Positions 1-8,238 of a stretch of DNA of 64,000 nt are shown here, in pieces (positions within the stretch are counted from its first letter, which is position 1; every line of letters starts with the position of its first letter). Position numbers and translations under genes: made by a program. The notes beneath the pieces were generated by a model, which searched no databases, was not told the DNA's origin, and was given only the letters and a program-made list of their open reading frames with translations. This DNA comes from Flavobacteriaceae bacterium. GTDB lineage: Bacteria > Bacteroidota > Bacteroidia > Flavobacteriales > Flavobacteriaceae. Location: contig PBNP01000024.1 in the NCBI GenBank assembly GCA_002723295.1, positions 20,018 through 84,017 of the forward strand, in the 5' to 3' direction.

Positions 1-21
1 TCTTTATATAATTTGGGTTGA

Positions 22-1437
22 TTATTCTGTTATTGGAATTCCAAAATAGAATTCTAGTACTTTCAGTTTAAAAATATAATCAAATTTAGCTCTAACTCGA
101 TCTGAAATTGATTGCTCATATCTTTGCTGAGCCTGAACATAATCAAAGGCATTCATAGCTCCAGCTTCATATCTATTTTGAGCAACATTGAAGGCATCTT
201 TTCTTGAAAATAGAGTTTTTTGAACTGCCTCATAAAATTTATAGGCTCCACGAGTATCATTAAACGCCTGATTAATAGTACTTTCTAAATTAAGTTTTTG
301 TTCTTCAAATGCATTTTTATTTCTTTCAAGATTAATCTTAGCTTTCTTTACAGAGTTTCTAGCAGAAAAACCATTAAAAATTGGAATATTTAGACTTAAT
401 CCATAATTGTGTCCTTCATTATTTCTTAGTTGCTCTGCAAAAGACAAATGGGGAGCAATTGTAGTTTCTTCTATAGACCTAACTACAGATTCTCCACTAG
501 AAAGCACATACCCTATAGGTATTTCAGTAAAATCTCCAGAGCCAATTAATCTGTTAGAATATCCTAAGCGATTTGAATAACTATAGAAAGCTCTTAAGGT
601 TGGTTTTAGCGTACCCTTAGCTAGCTCAACATCCTTCTCTGCAATATTGATATTAATAATTCCTAGCTTTATATCACTACGGAAAGTAAGTGCTTTTTCA
701 AAGATTGCTTTAGGATTTTTCTCTAATATTTGAGAAAATGGAATATCAAAATTTTGTTCTACTATATCAAAGTTTTGAAAATCTGTAATTTGTAATAATT
801 GAGCTAAACTTATTTGTGAAAGAGCAAGATTGTTTTCAGCCTGTATTATAGATTGCTCTTGAGCTGCTTTATTTGCCTCTAACTCAAAAATATCGCTATT
901 TGTTAATACACCAGCTTGTATTAATGAAGTAGTTCTGTTTAATTGCTCTATTGTTATAATTAGTTGACTCTTTTGTGCCTTAAGAAGTTCTTTATTAAAC
1001 AAAATTTGTAAATACCCATTAGCTACTAAAAGAAGAATATCATCAGTCATATCCTGTAATTGATATTGTCTAGCAAGGATACTAAGGTTAGCCCTATGTA
1101 GTTGATTTATATTTTGTAGCCCATTGTAAATATTCAAAGAAATATTTCCGCCCATGGATGAGAATTGTGTAGTCATATTTTCAATTAGCCCTGTTGTTAT
1201 ATTCTGGTTAAGTCCAACATTCCAAGAGTGGGAAGATTGGGCATTAATATTAGGTAAAAAATTTCCTATAGCACTTGATTTATCAATTGCAGCATTTTCT
1301 AATTCAAGTGTAGTTTGTTTAATTGATATGTTTTTATCTAAAGCCATTTTAACACATTCCTCCAAAGTCAATTTTTGTGACAAAACATAATTGCTAAGAC
1401 ATATAACCAATAAACCAAAAGTTAATTTTTTCCTCAT
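22..1437 (-). CDS. TolC-family outer membrane efflux protein
   Basis: Outer-membrane channel component of a tripartite exporter, expected to form a trimeric beta-barrel with a periplasmic alpha-helical tunnel. The 471-aa product has an N-terminal signal peptide ending near residue 20 (VLSQ), followed by the typical opening LTLEECVKMALDKN and two long helical OEP repeats (about residues 24-215 and 255-465) rich in Gln, Asn and Glu. The length is normal for TolC proteins. It starts at an ATG and lies 28 nt downstream of the adaptor gene, so it is probably the last gene of the exporter operon (adaptor, two permeases, ATPase). The exported substrate cannot be read from sequence. Family assignment is firm; its partnership with this particular pump is inferred from gene order. 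Confidence 0.93.
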   Translation of the reverse strand: MRKKLTFGLLVICLSNYVLSQKLTLEECVKMALDKNISIKQTTLELENAAIDKSSAIGNFLPNINAQSSHSWNVGLNQNITTGLIENMTTQFSSMGGNISLNIYNGLQNINQLHRANLSILARQYQLQDMTDDILLLVANGYLQILFNKELLKAQKSQLIITIEQLNRTTSLIQAGVLTNSDIFELEANKAAQEQSIIQAENNLALSQISLAQLLQITDFQNFDIVEQNFDIPFSQILEKNPKAIFEKALTFRSDIKLGIININIAEKDVELAKGTLKPTLRAFYSYSNRLGYSNRLIGSGDFTEIPIGYVLSSGESVVRSIEETTIAPHLSFAEQLRNNEGHNYGLSLNIPIFNGFSARNSVKKAKINLERNKNAFEEQKLNLESTINQAFNDTRGAYKFYEAVQKTLFSRKDAFNVAQNRYEAGAMNAFDYVQAQQRYEQSISDRVRAKFDYIFKLKVLEFYFGIPITE

Positions 1438-1465
1438 TTTATATTATTAAAAATTTTTATAAAGC

Positions 1466-2599
1466 CTATTTATCTTCATCAGACTCTTCTTCTTTATCAC
1501 CTATTTTTTTAGATTCTGTCTTGTTCCAGACTTTAATTTTATCCTCAATTGAAAGGCCAGAAATTATCTCAACATTTATTCCGTCAGAGATTCCAATTTT
1601 AATATCTCTTCGTTCAAATTTTTGATTATCTTCTTGAATTTCAACATAGGCTTCTTGTGTATCTTTATCAAACTGGAGTAAAGATTCAGAAATTACCATT
1701 ACATTTTCTTTTTTTTCTAAAACTATAGATGCATTAGCACTATATCCAGCCCTAACATTAATTGTGTCATTTAAAACTACATCTCCCTCAATTTTAAATT
1801 TCACCGCTCCTTGTTCTTCATTTCCTTTAGGTGCAATAAATTTTAATTTAGCCATAAATTCCTTGTCTTGTATTGCTCCCAAATTTATAGTTAAAGGCAT
1901 ATTAATGCTTAGTTTTCCAACTTCTGCTTCATCAACTTTTCCTTCAAAAATCATTTTGGATAAGTCAGCAATAGTTGCAATTGTAGTTCCTGCATTAAAA
2001 GTATTACTTTCAACAACCTGATCTCCTTCTTTAACAGGAATTTCTAGTATAGTTCCAGAAACAGATGCTCTAATATTTGTGTTTGCCATTGAAGATCCTC
2101 TTGCAGTTCCTTGAAGAATTACCTGAAGATCACTTTTTGCATTATTTAAATCCTGACTAGATTGTTTTAATCTAAGTGAAGCATTTTGGAATTCTTGTTC
2201 TGAAATGATATCTTTTTCATATAATGTCTTGTTCCTATTAAATTCAATTTTAGCATTTTCTAAAATAATTTTTAATGATGAAACCCTTCCCTTTGCACTA
2301 TTAAGGGAGCCTTCATTTGGAACAACTTTTACTTTTGCCAATAAGTCTCCTTCATTTACTTTATCTCCTTCTTCAACAAAAATCTCTTGAATTATTCCAG
2401 ATATTTGCGGTTTAATCTCAACTTCGTCCTCAGGAATTACCTTTCCAGTAACTACAGTTTTCTTTTCTATTGAACTAATAAATGGAGTTCCTATTTCAAA
2501 ATCAATTACAGATTTACTGTTGGTCTTTATAAAATAGGCTACAGCGAATAATCCTGCAAGTATAAATAGTGTAATTAATGTATATTTTAATGTTTTCAT
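1466..2599 (-). CDS. HlyD/MacA-like periplasmic adaptor protein
   Basis: Membrane-fusion (adaptor) protein linking an inner-membrane ABC permease to TolC. The 377-aa product has one N-terminal membrane anchor (about residues 6-24), a split lipoyl domain (IKPQISGIIQEIFVEEGD, about 60-80, and its return half near 175-200), an intervening alpha-hairpin coiled coil (about 100-165), and beta-barrel and membrane-proximal domains after about 210. The C terminus is highly charged (EEESDEDK). It lies 15 nt downstream of the first MacB-type permease and 28 nt upstream of tolC. The pairing with two MacB-like permeases and a LolD/MacB-type ATPase fits MacA-like efflux of a peptide, antibiotic or lipid-like substrate; the substrate itself is unknown. 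Confidence 0.92.
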   Translation of the reverse strand: MKTLKYTLITLFILAGLFAVAYFIKTNSKSVIDFEIGTPFISSIEKKTVVTGKVIPEDEVEIKPQISGIIQEIFVEEGDKVNEGDLLAKVKVVPNEGSLNSAKGRVSSLKIILENAKIEFNRNKTLYEKDIISEQEFQNASLRLKQSSQDLNNAKSDLQVILQGTARGSSMANTNIRASVSGTILEIPVKEGDQVVESNTFNAGTTIATIADLSKMIFEGKVDEAEVGKLSINMPLTINLGAIQDKEFMAKLKFIAPKGNEEQGAVKFKIEGDVVLNDTINVRAGYSANASIVLEKKENVMVISESLLQFDKDTQEAYVEIQEDNQKFERRDIKIGISDGINVEIISGLSIEDKIKVWNKTESKKIGDKEEESDEDK

Positions 2600-2614
2600 T
2601 TTTTTAATTTTTAA

Positions 2615-3892
2615 TTATTCTTCTCTTAATGCATCAATTGGTTTTATGCTAACTGCTCTTTGTGCTGGAATTAGACCAATTAATGTACCTAGAGTTACCA
2701 TTATTAATAATGCGCCGATAACAAATGAAATAGGAACAGTAGGATTGGTATAGGGAAAATCTTTTAAATCAACCGTGAAATAATTAATAGTTGCTAATAC
2801 AAAAGCTCCTAAAATAATTCCAAGAATTCCAGCCACTACAGTTAAAAAAACTGATTCCAATATTATTTGTGCTCTAACTTCACCTGGGGTAGCTCCTAAA
2901 GCTCTTCTTACACCTAATTCTCTAGTTCTTTCTTTTACAGATATTAACAGAATGTTTCCGATTCCAATTACACCAGCTATAATTGTAGCTATTCCTACTA
3001 TAAGTGATAAAAATGTCATCCCTCTTGCAAAACCTATGATGTTATTAAATACTTCACCTAAATTGAATGATCCAAATGCTCTTTTATCTATTGGAGAAAC
3101 CCTATGAATCATTTTTAATGTTTGTTTAATATCTTCTTCAACTTTAATAACATCTGCATTTTCATATGCTGCGATATTAAACCAGCCTACCTCATCCCCA
3201 GTATTATATAAAGTTTTAAAAGTGGTGAATGGAATAAATACATCAGAATCAGAATCAAAAGGACTGCCTTGTCTGAAAACCAAAATTCCTATTACCTTAA
3301 AATAAACATTATCAATTCTGATATACTCACCTATTGCATTCTCATTAGATTCAAAAAGGTCAGTAAATGTTCTCTCACCAATAACACAAACTTTACGATT
3401 GTTTTTTATATCCTCCTCATTAATAAATCTTCCGCCATCATATATTTGTTGAGTCGAAATTTTCCTAAATTCAGGAAAATCCCCATAAATAGCATAATTG
3501 CCCGAATTAGTTCCACGAACAATATTAGCTGGTGACCCCCCTGAAAAGCTTCCTCTAGAATTTCTAGGAACAATATATTTTATCTCAGGAACTCTTTTTC
3601 TTAATAAATCAACATCTTGAATTTTTAAAGTAGGTCTTCTACCAATTTTAAATCCGTCGTAAGGAACACTTGTAGATTGAGCCCAAACAAAAAGAGAGTT
3701 CATGGCTACATTTTCAAATGCTCTTTCAAAACCATTATCTAATCCCTTAGCTGCTCCTGAAAGTGTAATGTAAATGAAAATCCCCCATAAAACTCCTATA
3801 ATAGTAATAATAGTTCTAACTTTATTTTTTTGAATAGATCCAAAAATCTCTTGCCAAGTATCACGATCAAAAATTATTTTAAAACTATTCAT
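2615..3892 (-). CDS. MacB-like ABC transporter permease (copy 1)
   Basis: Inner-membrane permease of the MacB/FtsX type. The 425-aa product has one N-terminal transmembrane helix (about 21-43), a large periplasmic MacB_PCD domain (about 45-285) and three C-terminal helices forming the FtsX domain (about 290-420). The family motif VKERTRELGVRRALGATPGEV follows the second helix, and the C-terminal end IKPIDALREE is typical. The ATG overlaps the stop of the neighbouring permease by 8 nt, indicating translational coupling. It shares the opening RDTWQEIF with that neighbour, so the two are paralogues and probably form a heterodimer. Unlike E. coli MacB there is no fused ATPase; that is encoded separately at 5107-5808. 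Confidence 0.93.
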   Translation of the reverse strand: MNSFKIIFDRDTWQEIFGSIQKNKVRTIITIIGVLWGIFIYITLSGAAKGLDNGFERAFENVAMNSLFVWAQSTSVPYDGFKIGRRPTLKIQDVDLLRKRVPEIKYIVPRNSRGSFSGGSPANIVRGTNSGNYAIYGDFPEFRKISTQQIYDGGRFINEEDIKNNRKVCVIGERTFTDLFESNENAIGEYIRIDNVYFKVIGILVFRQGSPFDSDSDVFIPFTTFKTLYNTGDEVGWFNIAAYENADVIKVEEDIKQTLKMIHRVSPIDKRAFGSFNLGEVFNNIIGFARGMTFLSLIVGIATIIAGVIGIGNILLISVKERTRELGVRRALGATPGEVRAQIILESVFLTVVAGILGIILGAFVLATINYFTVDLKDFPYTNPTVPISFVIGALLIMVTLGTLIGLIPAQRAVSIKPIDALREE

Positions 3893-5114
3893 CTCTTAAT
3901 GCAACTATTGGTTTAATTGAAGCAGCACGTTTAGCTGGAATATATCCTGCTATTGCTCCAAAAATTATTAGTATAATTGTAGCAAAAATTGCAGTTGTAG
4001 TATCTATGTATGGGTTTTTTATAAAATAATCCTCTAGTTTTGTTCCTAATGCTTTTAGAAGAAAAATGGCAGCAATCATTCCAAAATAACCTGAAATTGT
4101 TGTAATAAAAATAGACTCTTGAAGTATCATGGAAATTACTGCTCTTGGTGTAGCTCCAAGAGCCTTTCTAATTCCAAGTTCCTTTGTCCTTTCCTTAACT
4201 ACAAAAACCATAATATTTGAAATACCAATAATTCCTGCAATTAATGTTCCTATTCCAACAAATGTTACAATAATTTGTAGAATACTTGCAAATTGCTGAT
4301 TTTCTTCCAAACGTTTAGACACATTTCTAATAAATACACCTTTGGAGTCTTTTGGGTCAATATCTTTTCTGTCTTTCATAAAAAGTCTAAGTTGTTTTTC
4401 AAATCCAATAGCCCCAGCATAACCTAACTCTGGTTTAAAGGCAACAATAATTTGATCAACTTTATCATTATTTTTCTCTATTAGCTGTCTAGTTGTATAG
4501 GGAATATATATAATTCTTTCTTCATTATCTCCTCCAGAATCTTGAAAAACTCCAACTACTTTGAAGGCAATATCTCCTATTTGAATAAATTGCCCTAAAG
4601 GTTCCTCTTTTTTAAATAAATCTGTAACCACAAGTCTTCCTATTACAGCATGCTTTGTTCTTTCTATTAAATCATTCTCATTTAAGTATCTCCCTTTCAT
4701 TATAACTGTTTTCTCAACAAATTGATGAGGAGGGGCAACTCCTCTAGTTGGGTAGTTGTTTGACTCACTTTTATACCTTGTATCTGCATATCTAGAAATT
4801 CTAGGGGTAATATATTCTAAGAAAAAGGGGAAGTTAAGTTTAATTGCTTCTATATCATTGTTATTGAACTCAATTTGACGATTTGATTTAAAGCCTCTAT
4901 ATGGTTTTGAAGTTTTTCCAGCAAATAAAAACATGGTGTTTGTAGCGTCATCCAAAAAAAATTCTTTAAATGTGTTTTTAAGACCATTTCCAAATCCAAA
5001 TAAAATTATGAATATAAAAATTCCCAAAGCCACTGTGAATCCTGATAAAAATGTCCGAAGTTTATTTTTCCCTATTGTTTCAAATATTTCCTGCCAAGTA
5101 TCTCTTTTATACAT
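3885..5114 (-). CDS. MacB-like ABC transporter permease (copy 2)
   Basis: Second MacB/FtsX-type permease, 409 aa. It has an N-terminal helix (about 22-45), a periplasmic MacB_PCD domain (about 48-275) and an FtsX domain with three helices. The coupling-helix motif VKERTKELGIRKALGATPRAV is clear and the C-terminal end IKPIVALRDE matches copy 1. It overlaps the ATPase gene upstream and copy 1 downstream by 8 nt each, so the three are tightly coupled. The likely complex is one copy-1 and one copy-2 permease with a dimer of the separate ATPase. In MacB-type systems ATP hydrolysis drives a mechanical movement of the periplasmic domains rather than transport through the membrane; that this applies here is inferred from homology. 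Confidence 0.93.
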   Translation of the reverse strand: MYKRDTWQEIFETIGKNKLRTFLSGFTVALGIFIFIILFGFGNGLKNTFKEFFLDDATNTMFLFAGKTSKPYRGFKSNRQIEFNNNDIEAIKLNFPFFLEYITPRISRYADTRYKSESNNYPTRGVAPPHQFVEKTVIMKGRYLNENDLIERTKHAVIGRLVVTDLFKKEEPLGQFIQIGDIAFKVVGVFQDSGGDNEERIIYIPYTTRQLIEKNNDKVDQIIVAFKPELGYAGAIGFEKQLRLFMKDRKDIDPKDSKGVFIRNVSKRLEENQQFASILQIIVTFVGIGTLIAGIIGISNIMVFVVKERTKELGIRKALGATPRAVISMILQESIFITTISGYFGMIAAIFLLKALGTKLEDYFIKNPYIDTTTAIFATIILIIFGAIAGYIPAKRAASIKPIVALRDE

Positions 5115-5808
5115 GTTTTAAAGCTTTGACTTGTTGTATTTTTTTATCTTCCACTATAATTCCATCCTTTAGCTTAACAACACGTTTACACATTTTTGCA
5201 ATGTCTCTTTCATGAGTAACTACTAAAATTGTTTTTCCTTCTTCATTTATTTTTTGAATTACATCCATGACTTCGTATGATGTTGTCGAATCTAAAGCGC
5301 CAGTAGGTTCATCAGCTAATAAAACTTTTGGCTGAGCGGCCATTGCTCTTGCTATTGCAACCCTTTGTTTTTGTCCTCCTGACAATTCACTTGGAAGATG
5401 CTTTGCCCACTCAGTTAGTCCTACTTTTTCAAGATATTCTAATCCTGACTTTTGACGTTCTTTACGCCCAACTCCTTGGTAATACAATGGCAGAGAAACA
5501 TTCTCTAAAGCATTCTTATAGTTGATTAAATTAAATGATTGAAAAACAAATCCTAAGAATTTGTTCCTGTATTTTGCAGCTTTGGTTTCATCTAAATCTT
5601 TTATCAAAACCCCATCAAGAGTATAGCTTCCTTTATCTAATAAATCTAACATCCCTATTATATTTAAAAGAGTAGATTTTCCTGATCCTGATGATCCCAT
5701 AATTGCGACCAATTCACCTTCATTCACGTTAAAGTCGATGCCTTTTAAAACATGTAAAGAGTTTGATCCCATTTTGTATGATTTATGAAGGTTTTTTATT
5801 TGTATCAT
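5107..5808 (-). CDS. ABC transporter ATP-binding protein (MacB/LolD type)
   Basis: Cytoplasmic ATPase of the exporter. In 233 aa it contains Walker A GSSGSGKST (38-46), a Q-loop (FVFQSFN, near 88), signature LSGGQKQR (about 142), Walker B VLLADEPTGALD and the switch histidine VVTHE, so all catalytic elements are intact. The arrangement matches the LolD/MacB/YknY subfamily. It lies 38 nt downstream of the small regulator and overlaps the copy-2 permease by 8 nt. A Bacteroidota-type -7 element (TAAATTTG on the minus strand, 5829-5836) sits 20 nt before the ATG, so the pump may also be transcribed from its own promoter; I could not find a convincing -33 element. Confidence 0.96.
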   Translation of the reverse strand: MIQIKNLHKSYKMGSNSLHVLKGIDFNVNEGELVAIMGSSGSGKSTLLNIIGMLDLLDKGSYTLDGVLIKDLDETKAAKYRNKFLGFVFQSFNLINYKNALENVSLPLYYQGVGRKERQKSGLEYLEKVGLTEWAKHLPSELSGGQKQRVAIARAMAAQPKVLLADEPTGALDSTTSYEVMDVIQKINEEGKTILVVTHERDIAKMCKRVVKLKDGIIVEDKKIQQVKALKHV

Positions 5809-5846
5809 AAGGAAAATTTAAAACTGTGCAAATTTAATTTTTTTTA

Positions 5847-6134
5847 CTATTTATGTTGTTTAAGTGATTCAAGATTTTTAAAAAAGTTTTCAAAGGCTTT
5901 TCTGCCATTAAAAGTTATTCTGCATTTGGTTAAGGGATAATTATTTTCAAAGGATTTTTTAATTTTTATATATCCAGCACCACTAAGTTTTTTTAACTGG
6001 ATACTTAAATTTCCTTTTGAAGCACCTGAAACTTCAATTAACTTTTTAAAATTGGTGTTTTCAACAGAAAATAAAAATGAAATTATTTTTAACCTTATAG
6101 GGTTAAAAAGTAATTTATCTAAATCTTTATTCAT
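5847..6134 (-). CDS. Small winged-helix transcriptional regulator
   Basis: DNA-binding regulator of the PadR/MarR-like winged-helix type (transcriptional regulator, HTH_34/ArsR-like fold), cytoplasmic. The ORF track begins at 6185, but the first 17 residues are hydrophobic and lie inside the upstream gene; the ATG at 6134 gives a 95-aa protein opening MNKDLDKLLFNPIRLKI, which fits this family and overlaps the upstream stop by only 8 nt. The helix-turn-helix is in KKLIEVSGASKGNLSIQLKK, followed by a wing YIKIKKSF. It probably controls the exporter operon just downstream and/or its own promoter; a 14-bp palindrome in the predicted promoter at 6727-6740 is a possible site. The ligand is unknown. 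Confidence 0.85.
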   Translation of the reverse strand: MNKDLDKLLFNPIRLKIISFLFSVENTNFKKLIEVSGASKGNLSIQLKKLSGAGYIKIKKSFENNYPLTKCRITFNGRKAFENFFKNLESLKQHK

Positions 6135-6705
6135 TTTTTTTATTGTAATAAAGACTAAACCCAGGAATAAGACAACCAAAAACAAGTGCTAAAATATTAA
6201 AGATAAAAATATTCAAGTCTGTAATTATATAAGTTAGAATATATAATATAAAAACTGATACGCCTCCTAAAGCCACAGGTTTTGATCTAATTATTAAACC
6301 TGTAGCTAGAACAGCTCCTCCAAGCAAAATAATTACATTTTGAATCATTGAATATGCCCCAGATTGAGAAACAAATGAAGTAACCATAAGAATACACCAA
6401 GAGAAAATAAATACTCCCCAAAGAATCTTTATTGCCCTACCTAAATAGGTTTCATAACCAACTTTTTTTGAAGCTCTGAAATTGTAATAAGATGTATAAC
6501 AGACTCCTAAAAGAGGAAAAATTGTCCAATATAAAAAAGCTGAATTTTCAAAATATTGAATAACTTCTGGAAACAAAAAATGAATTAAGCTCATTATAAT
6601 TATTAGGAACCCCCAAAAAATAAAATTGAACCCTAAAGGCCTTATACTTTCTTTGGTTTTAGAAATTGTGTTATTTATTAATCTAATTTGTTCTTCTGTA
6701 TTCAT
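6127..6705 (-). CDS. Multi-pass inner membrane protein of unknown function
   Basis: I do not recognise a named function. The 192-aa product begins with a short charged helix (MNTEEQIRLINNTISKTKES) followed by about five hydrophobic segments (roughly residues 24-44, 54-72, 88-108, 114-136 and 142-180). Its C-terminal tail YNKKNE is charged and cytoplasmic in a plausible topology. The stop overlaps the regulator start by 8 nt, a pairing often seen in Flavobacteriia where a membrane protein and a small winged-helix regulator are coupled, suggesting it either senses a membrane signal or is the regulator's partner. It is the first gene of the exporter transcription unit, behind the best-looking promoter in this stretch (6722-6752). 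Confidence 0.8.
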   Translation of the reverse strand: MNTEEQIRLINNTISKTKESIRPLGFNFIFWGFLIIIMSLIHFLFPEVIQYFENSAFLYWTIFPLLGVCYTSYYNFRASKKVGYETYLGRAIKILWGVFIFSWCILMVTSFVSQSGAYSMIQNVIILLGGAVLATGLIIRSKPVALGGVSVFILYILTYIITDLNIFIFNILALVFGCLIPGFSLYYNKKNE

Positions 6706-6721
6706 TTTAAAATAATTTTTA

Positions 6722-6752
6722 CAAATATAAACTAGTTTATTCTATAAACCAA
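6722..6752 (-). promoter_or_regulatory. Predicted Bacteroidota-type promoter with embedded palindrome
   Basis: On the minus strand TTG, 20 nt, then TATATTTG matches the Bacteroidota consensus (TTTG, about 19-20 nt, TAnnTTTG). It ends 17 nt before the ATG of the membrane-protein gene at 6705. The spacer overlaps a perfect 14-bp palindrome ATAAACTAGTTTAT (6727-6740), a plausible operator for the winged-helix regulator encoded in the same unit. The promoter match is seen in sequence; the operator role is inferred. Confidence 0.5.
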
Positions 6753-6765
6753 CTTTTTAAAAAAT

Positions 6766-6990
6766 TTATCTTTTATATATCTTGTAGATTCTCCATCCAA
6801 CTAAAGCAACTAATATATAAGGTATTGCCATCAAATAAACTATTCCATTATTAATGCCTTCTGCAGTTTGCTGACCTTCCTCTGATTCTAAAACAGCTCT
6901 ACACATAGAACATTGGGCATGAAGAAAATCAAAAGAAATTGTAACAATTATTGTAATTAATAATATTATTTTAATAGACTTAGATAACAT
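6766..6990 (-). CDS. Small periplasmic-facing CxxC membrane protein
   Basis: A 74-aa protein with an N-terminal signal-like hydrophobic stretch (about 6-22), then LHAQCSMCRAV with a CxxC pair, a short polar segment and one transmembrane helix (about 48-66) ending in a basic tail YKIYKR. If the signal is cleaved after HAQ, the CxxC lies at the extreme N terminus of the mature protein, outside the inner membrane. It overlaps the DUF420 gene by 11 nt and is the last gene of the cytochrome-oxidase assembly run, so a role in copper or thiol handling for the oxidase is reasonable but inferred. I know no experimentally characterised member. Confidence 0.82.
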   Translation of the reverse strand: MLSKSIKIILLITIIVTISFDFLHAQCSMCRAVLESEEGQQTAEGINNGIVYLMAIPYILVALVGWRIYKIYKR

Positions 6991-7522
6991 AGTATGGTGA
7001 TATCATTAAATAAACAATAACTCCCGTGATGGCTATATATAGCCATATTGGAAATGTTATTTTAGCAATTTTCTTATGATCTGCAAAAAGCTTTGATATT
7101 GCTCTAACATATGTGATTAAAACCATAGGAATGATACCAATGGACAAAACTATGTGAGTTATTAAAATAAAAAAATAAATATACCTAACTAAACCTTCTC
7201 CTCCATATGGGGTTGGAACAGTTGTCATGTGATAAGCCACATACATTAACAAAAAAACTACAGATAGAGCAATTGCCATTTTCATTAATTTTTCATGAAA
7301 ATCTATTTTCTTTTTTTTGATGGCAAAATATGCAATTATTAAAATAAAAGATGTTAAGGCATTTATACCAGCATATATAGGCGGTAAAAAATGAAGAGGT
7401 TTTGCATTTGGCAATCTAACGCCAAATAAAATTGCAACAGCTACTGGAACAGCAACAGAAACAACAATAATCCACTTTTTATATTTAAGTGTTTTGGATT
7501 CAGAATTTTGTGATTTTAACAT
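6980..7522 (-). CDS. DUF420 family membrane protein (oxidase-associated)
   Basis: A 180-aa integral membrane protein with five predicted helices (about 17-34, 45-67, 79-97, 110-135, 153-173) and conserved-looking histidines in the third and fourth helices (YHMTT, ITHIVLS). This matches DUF420, which in Bacillus includes the CtaM protein needed for aa3 oxidase maturation. It lies 6 nt downstream of the SCO gene and overlaps the CxxC small protein, inside the oxidase biogenesis operon. A role in cytochrome oxidase assembly is therefore well supported by family and context, though the exact step is not known for this lineage. Confidence 0.88.
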   Translation of the reverse strand: MLKSQNSESKTLKYKKWIIVVSVAVPVAVAILFGVRLPNAKPLHFLPPIYAGINALTSFILIIAYFAIKKKKIDFHEKLMKMAIALSVVFLLMYVAYHMTTVPTPYGGEGLVRYIYFFILITHIVLSIGIIPMVLITYVRAISKLFADHKKIAKITFPIWLYIAITGVIVYLMISPYYVI

Positions 7523-7528
7523 AATATA

Positions 7529-8227
7529 TTATTCATTTAATAATAGCGGGATGTCTTCTATGAGCATTTCTGTCCCTTCTTGTATATTAGAATCCTCTTG
7601 GTCAATTCCTAAGTAATATACTATAGGATTTCCATATGGGTCCAATCTTGATCTGATAAACCCTTGTTTGTCTATTAAAGCAAAATACCCTTGATGCTCA
7701 AAACCACCAGCAACCTCTGGGTTTATTGATGAAAATATATTAAACCCATTGTTAGATAAATCAAATACTGCTTCTTTTGTAGAAGTTAGAAAGTGCCAGT
7801 TTTTTGAAAACACTTCATATAGATTAGCATATTTTTTAAGGATGTTAGGTGTGTCATTTTCTGGATCAATAGTAAAAGATGCAATACCAAAATCGGCTCT
7901 TTCACCAAAGGCGGTTTCCAATCTCTTCATGTTTTTATTCATAATTGGACAAATACTTGGACATCTTGTGAAGAAAAACTCAACAATGTAAACTTTATTA
8001 TAAAAATCCTCATTAGAAATTAACAAACTGTCTTGGTTAGTCATTAAAAACGAAGGCACTTTTTTTGCTTCACCATTAATAGATATATATGATAAAGGTT
8101 TTGCTTTAGTTGATCTGTTGTTTTCTACTATTTTGGAGTTTTTAACCCTGTCTAAAATAGAAGGAACAATTATAATTGATAAAACTAAAATTATCACACC
8201 TAGAAAAAAGTAGTACCATTTTTTCAT
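7529..8227 (-). CDS. SCO1/SenC family copper chaperone
   Basis: Membrane-anchored thioredoxin-fold protein that delivers copper to, or reduces, the CuA centre of cytochrome oxidase subunit II. The 232-aa product has one N-terminal anchor (about 5-24) and the copper-binding TRCPSICP motif with cysteines at 89 and 93 (CxxxC). The distal histidine ligand is probably in FEHQGYFALID near residue 175. The spacing and length are normal for SCO proteins. It sits between a degenerate SCO-like gene (11 nt upstream) and DUF420 (6 nt downstream) in the oxidase operon, supporting the assignment. Confidence 0.93.
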   Translation of the reverse strand: MKKWYYFFLGVIILVLSIIIVPSILDRVKNSKIVENNRSTKAKPLSYISINGEAKKVPSFLMTNQDSLLISNEDFYNKVYIVEFFFTRCPSICPIMNKNMKRLETAFGERADFGIASFTIDPENDTPNILKKYANLYEVFSKNWHFLTSTKEAVFDLSNNGFNIFSSINPEVAGGFEHQGYFALIDKQGFIRSRLDPYGNPIVYYLGIDQEDSNIQEGTEMLIEDIPLLLNE

Positions 8228-8238
8228 AATTGAAACCT

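Noticed and set aside
5847-6185. Regulator start at 6185 with a hydrophobic N terminus
   Set aside because: Those residues lie inside the preceding gene; the ATG at 6134 fits the family and the 8-nt coupling overlap.
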